DNA of 64,000 nucleotides, taken from NCBI RefSeq assembly GCF_900129505.1, contig NZ_LT670818.1:5613001-5677000 (forward strand). The letters are read 5' to 3'. The notes beneath the pieces were generated by a model that saw only the letters and a program-made list of their open reading frames with translations, was not told the origin of the DNA and made no database searches. Below, piece after piece: positions 63,803-64,000 of this stretch (position 1 is the stretch's first letter; each line of letters begins with the position of its first letter). This DNA is from Bradyrhizobium erythrophlei (lineage in GTDB: Bacteria > Pseudomonadota > Alphaproteobacteria > Rhizobiales > Xanthobacteraceae). A program made the translations under genes and the position numbers.

Positions 63803-64000
63803 CCCTGCGGTTGTTGTTAGTCGCCGCCCCACTCGGAGGCGCTCCTTCCGTTCCACAAGTATCCGCCCGCGGACATGCTGGTTGCACCGTCTGGATTGCC
63901 GTAGTTCGGATGCAATGACCGCGACCGAACCAGCGCTGCACCCTCAACGCCATGAATCCGTCTGGTGGCATAGCGAAATCCAGAACACCGCCCGTTAATG

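Overview
The window looks like an accessory, catabolic stretch of an alphaproteobacterial chromosome, most likely Bradyrhizobium or a close Nitrobacteraceae relative. This rests on the high GC content, the density of TetR/LysR/GntR-controlled small oxidoreductase clusters, a BigR-type sulfide operon, and a short palindromic intergenic element built on a CCGCT...TGGCGCAAAGCGG core. The assignment is an inference; there is no rRNA, tRNA or housekeeping marker.

Layout. 1-16.8 kb: small-molecule metabolism. It holds an MDR oxidoreductase (cut by the window edge), a DUF1330 protein, glutathione S-transferases, two paralogous SDRs, an EthD-type protein, an alpha/beta hydrolase, a hydroxyacid dehydrogenase, a thioesterase, and three consecutive metallo-beta-lactamase-fold hydrolases, with TetR and LysR regulators between them. 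Several genes here are broken: a frameshifted LysR gene, a frameshifted ketopantoate reductase gene and a truncated MaoC gene. 17-30 kb: universal stress protein, a TetR regulator, then a minus-strand series in transcription order: hypothetical protein, TetR with a histidine-kinase fragment at its N-terminus, RND pump, adaptor, small secreted protein, mdlC, mdlB, mdlA. The mdl genes encode mandelate racemase, (S)-mandelate dehydrogenase and benzoylformate decarboxylase; mdlC carries an in-frame TGA where the family has Trp. 30-36.9 kb: a duplicated TetR gene with its operator region. One copy is hit by a complete IS3-family element with a 3-bp target duplication. The other is divergent from an EmrAB-type pump whose adaptor gene has an in-frame TAG. 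An IS21 istB relic follows. 37-40.5 kb: LysR, pirin, FMN reductase and two small membrane proteins. 41-45.7 kb: a sulfide/persulfide detoxification locus (SQR, DUF442 sulfurtransferase, peroxiredoxin, persulfide dioxygenase-like MBL, BigR, TauE/SafE), followed by an orphan group II intron domain V. 46-49 kb: ALDH7-type aldehyde dehydrogenase, a small acidic protein and a TetR regulator. 49.3-61.1 kb: a large catabolic cluster with RidA-like, Rieske oxygenase alpha and beta, two MDR reductases (one fused to a SnoaL-like domain), GntR, FAH-family hydrolase, two flavoprotein monooxygenases, an extradiol dioxygenase and a periplasmic solute receptor. 61.4-64 kb: cydB with only the 3' end of cydA, then small hypothetical genes, the last one frameshifted.

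How the genes work together. Three functional blocks stand out. The mdl genes would convert mandelate to benzaldehyde, probably co-transcribed with an efflux pump. The BigR locus oxidises sulfide through persulfide to sulfite and exports it. The 49-61 kb cluster has the parts of an aromatic ring hydroxylation and meta-cleavage pathway of unknown substrate. At least ten genes are truncated, frameshifted or interrupted by stop codons. All three single-base frameshifts need one extra base to be removed, so either the region is decaying or the assembly contains insertion errors; raw reads would decide.
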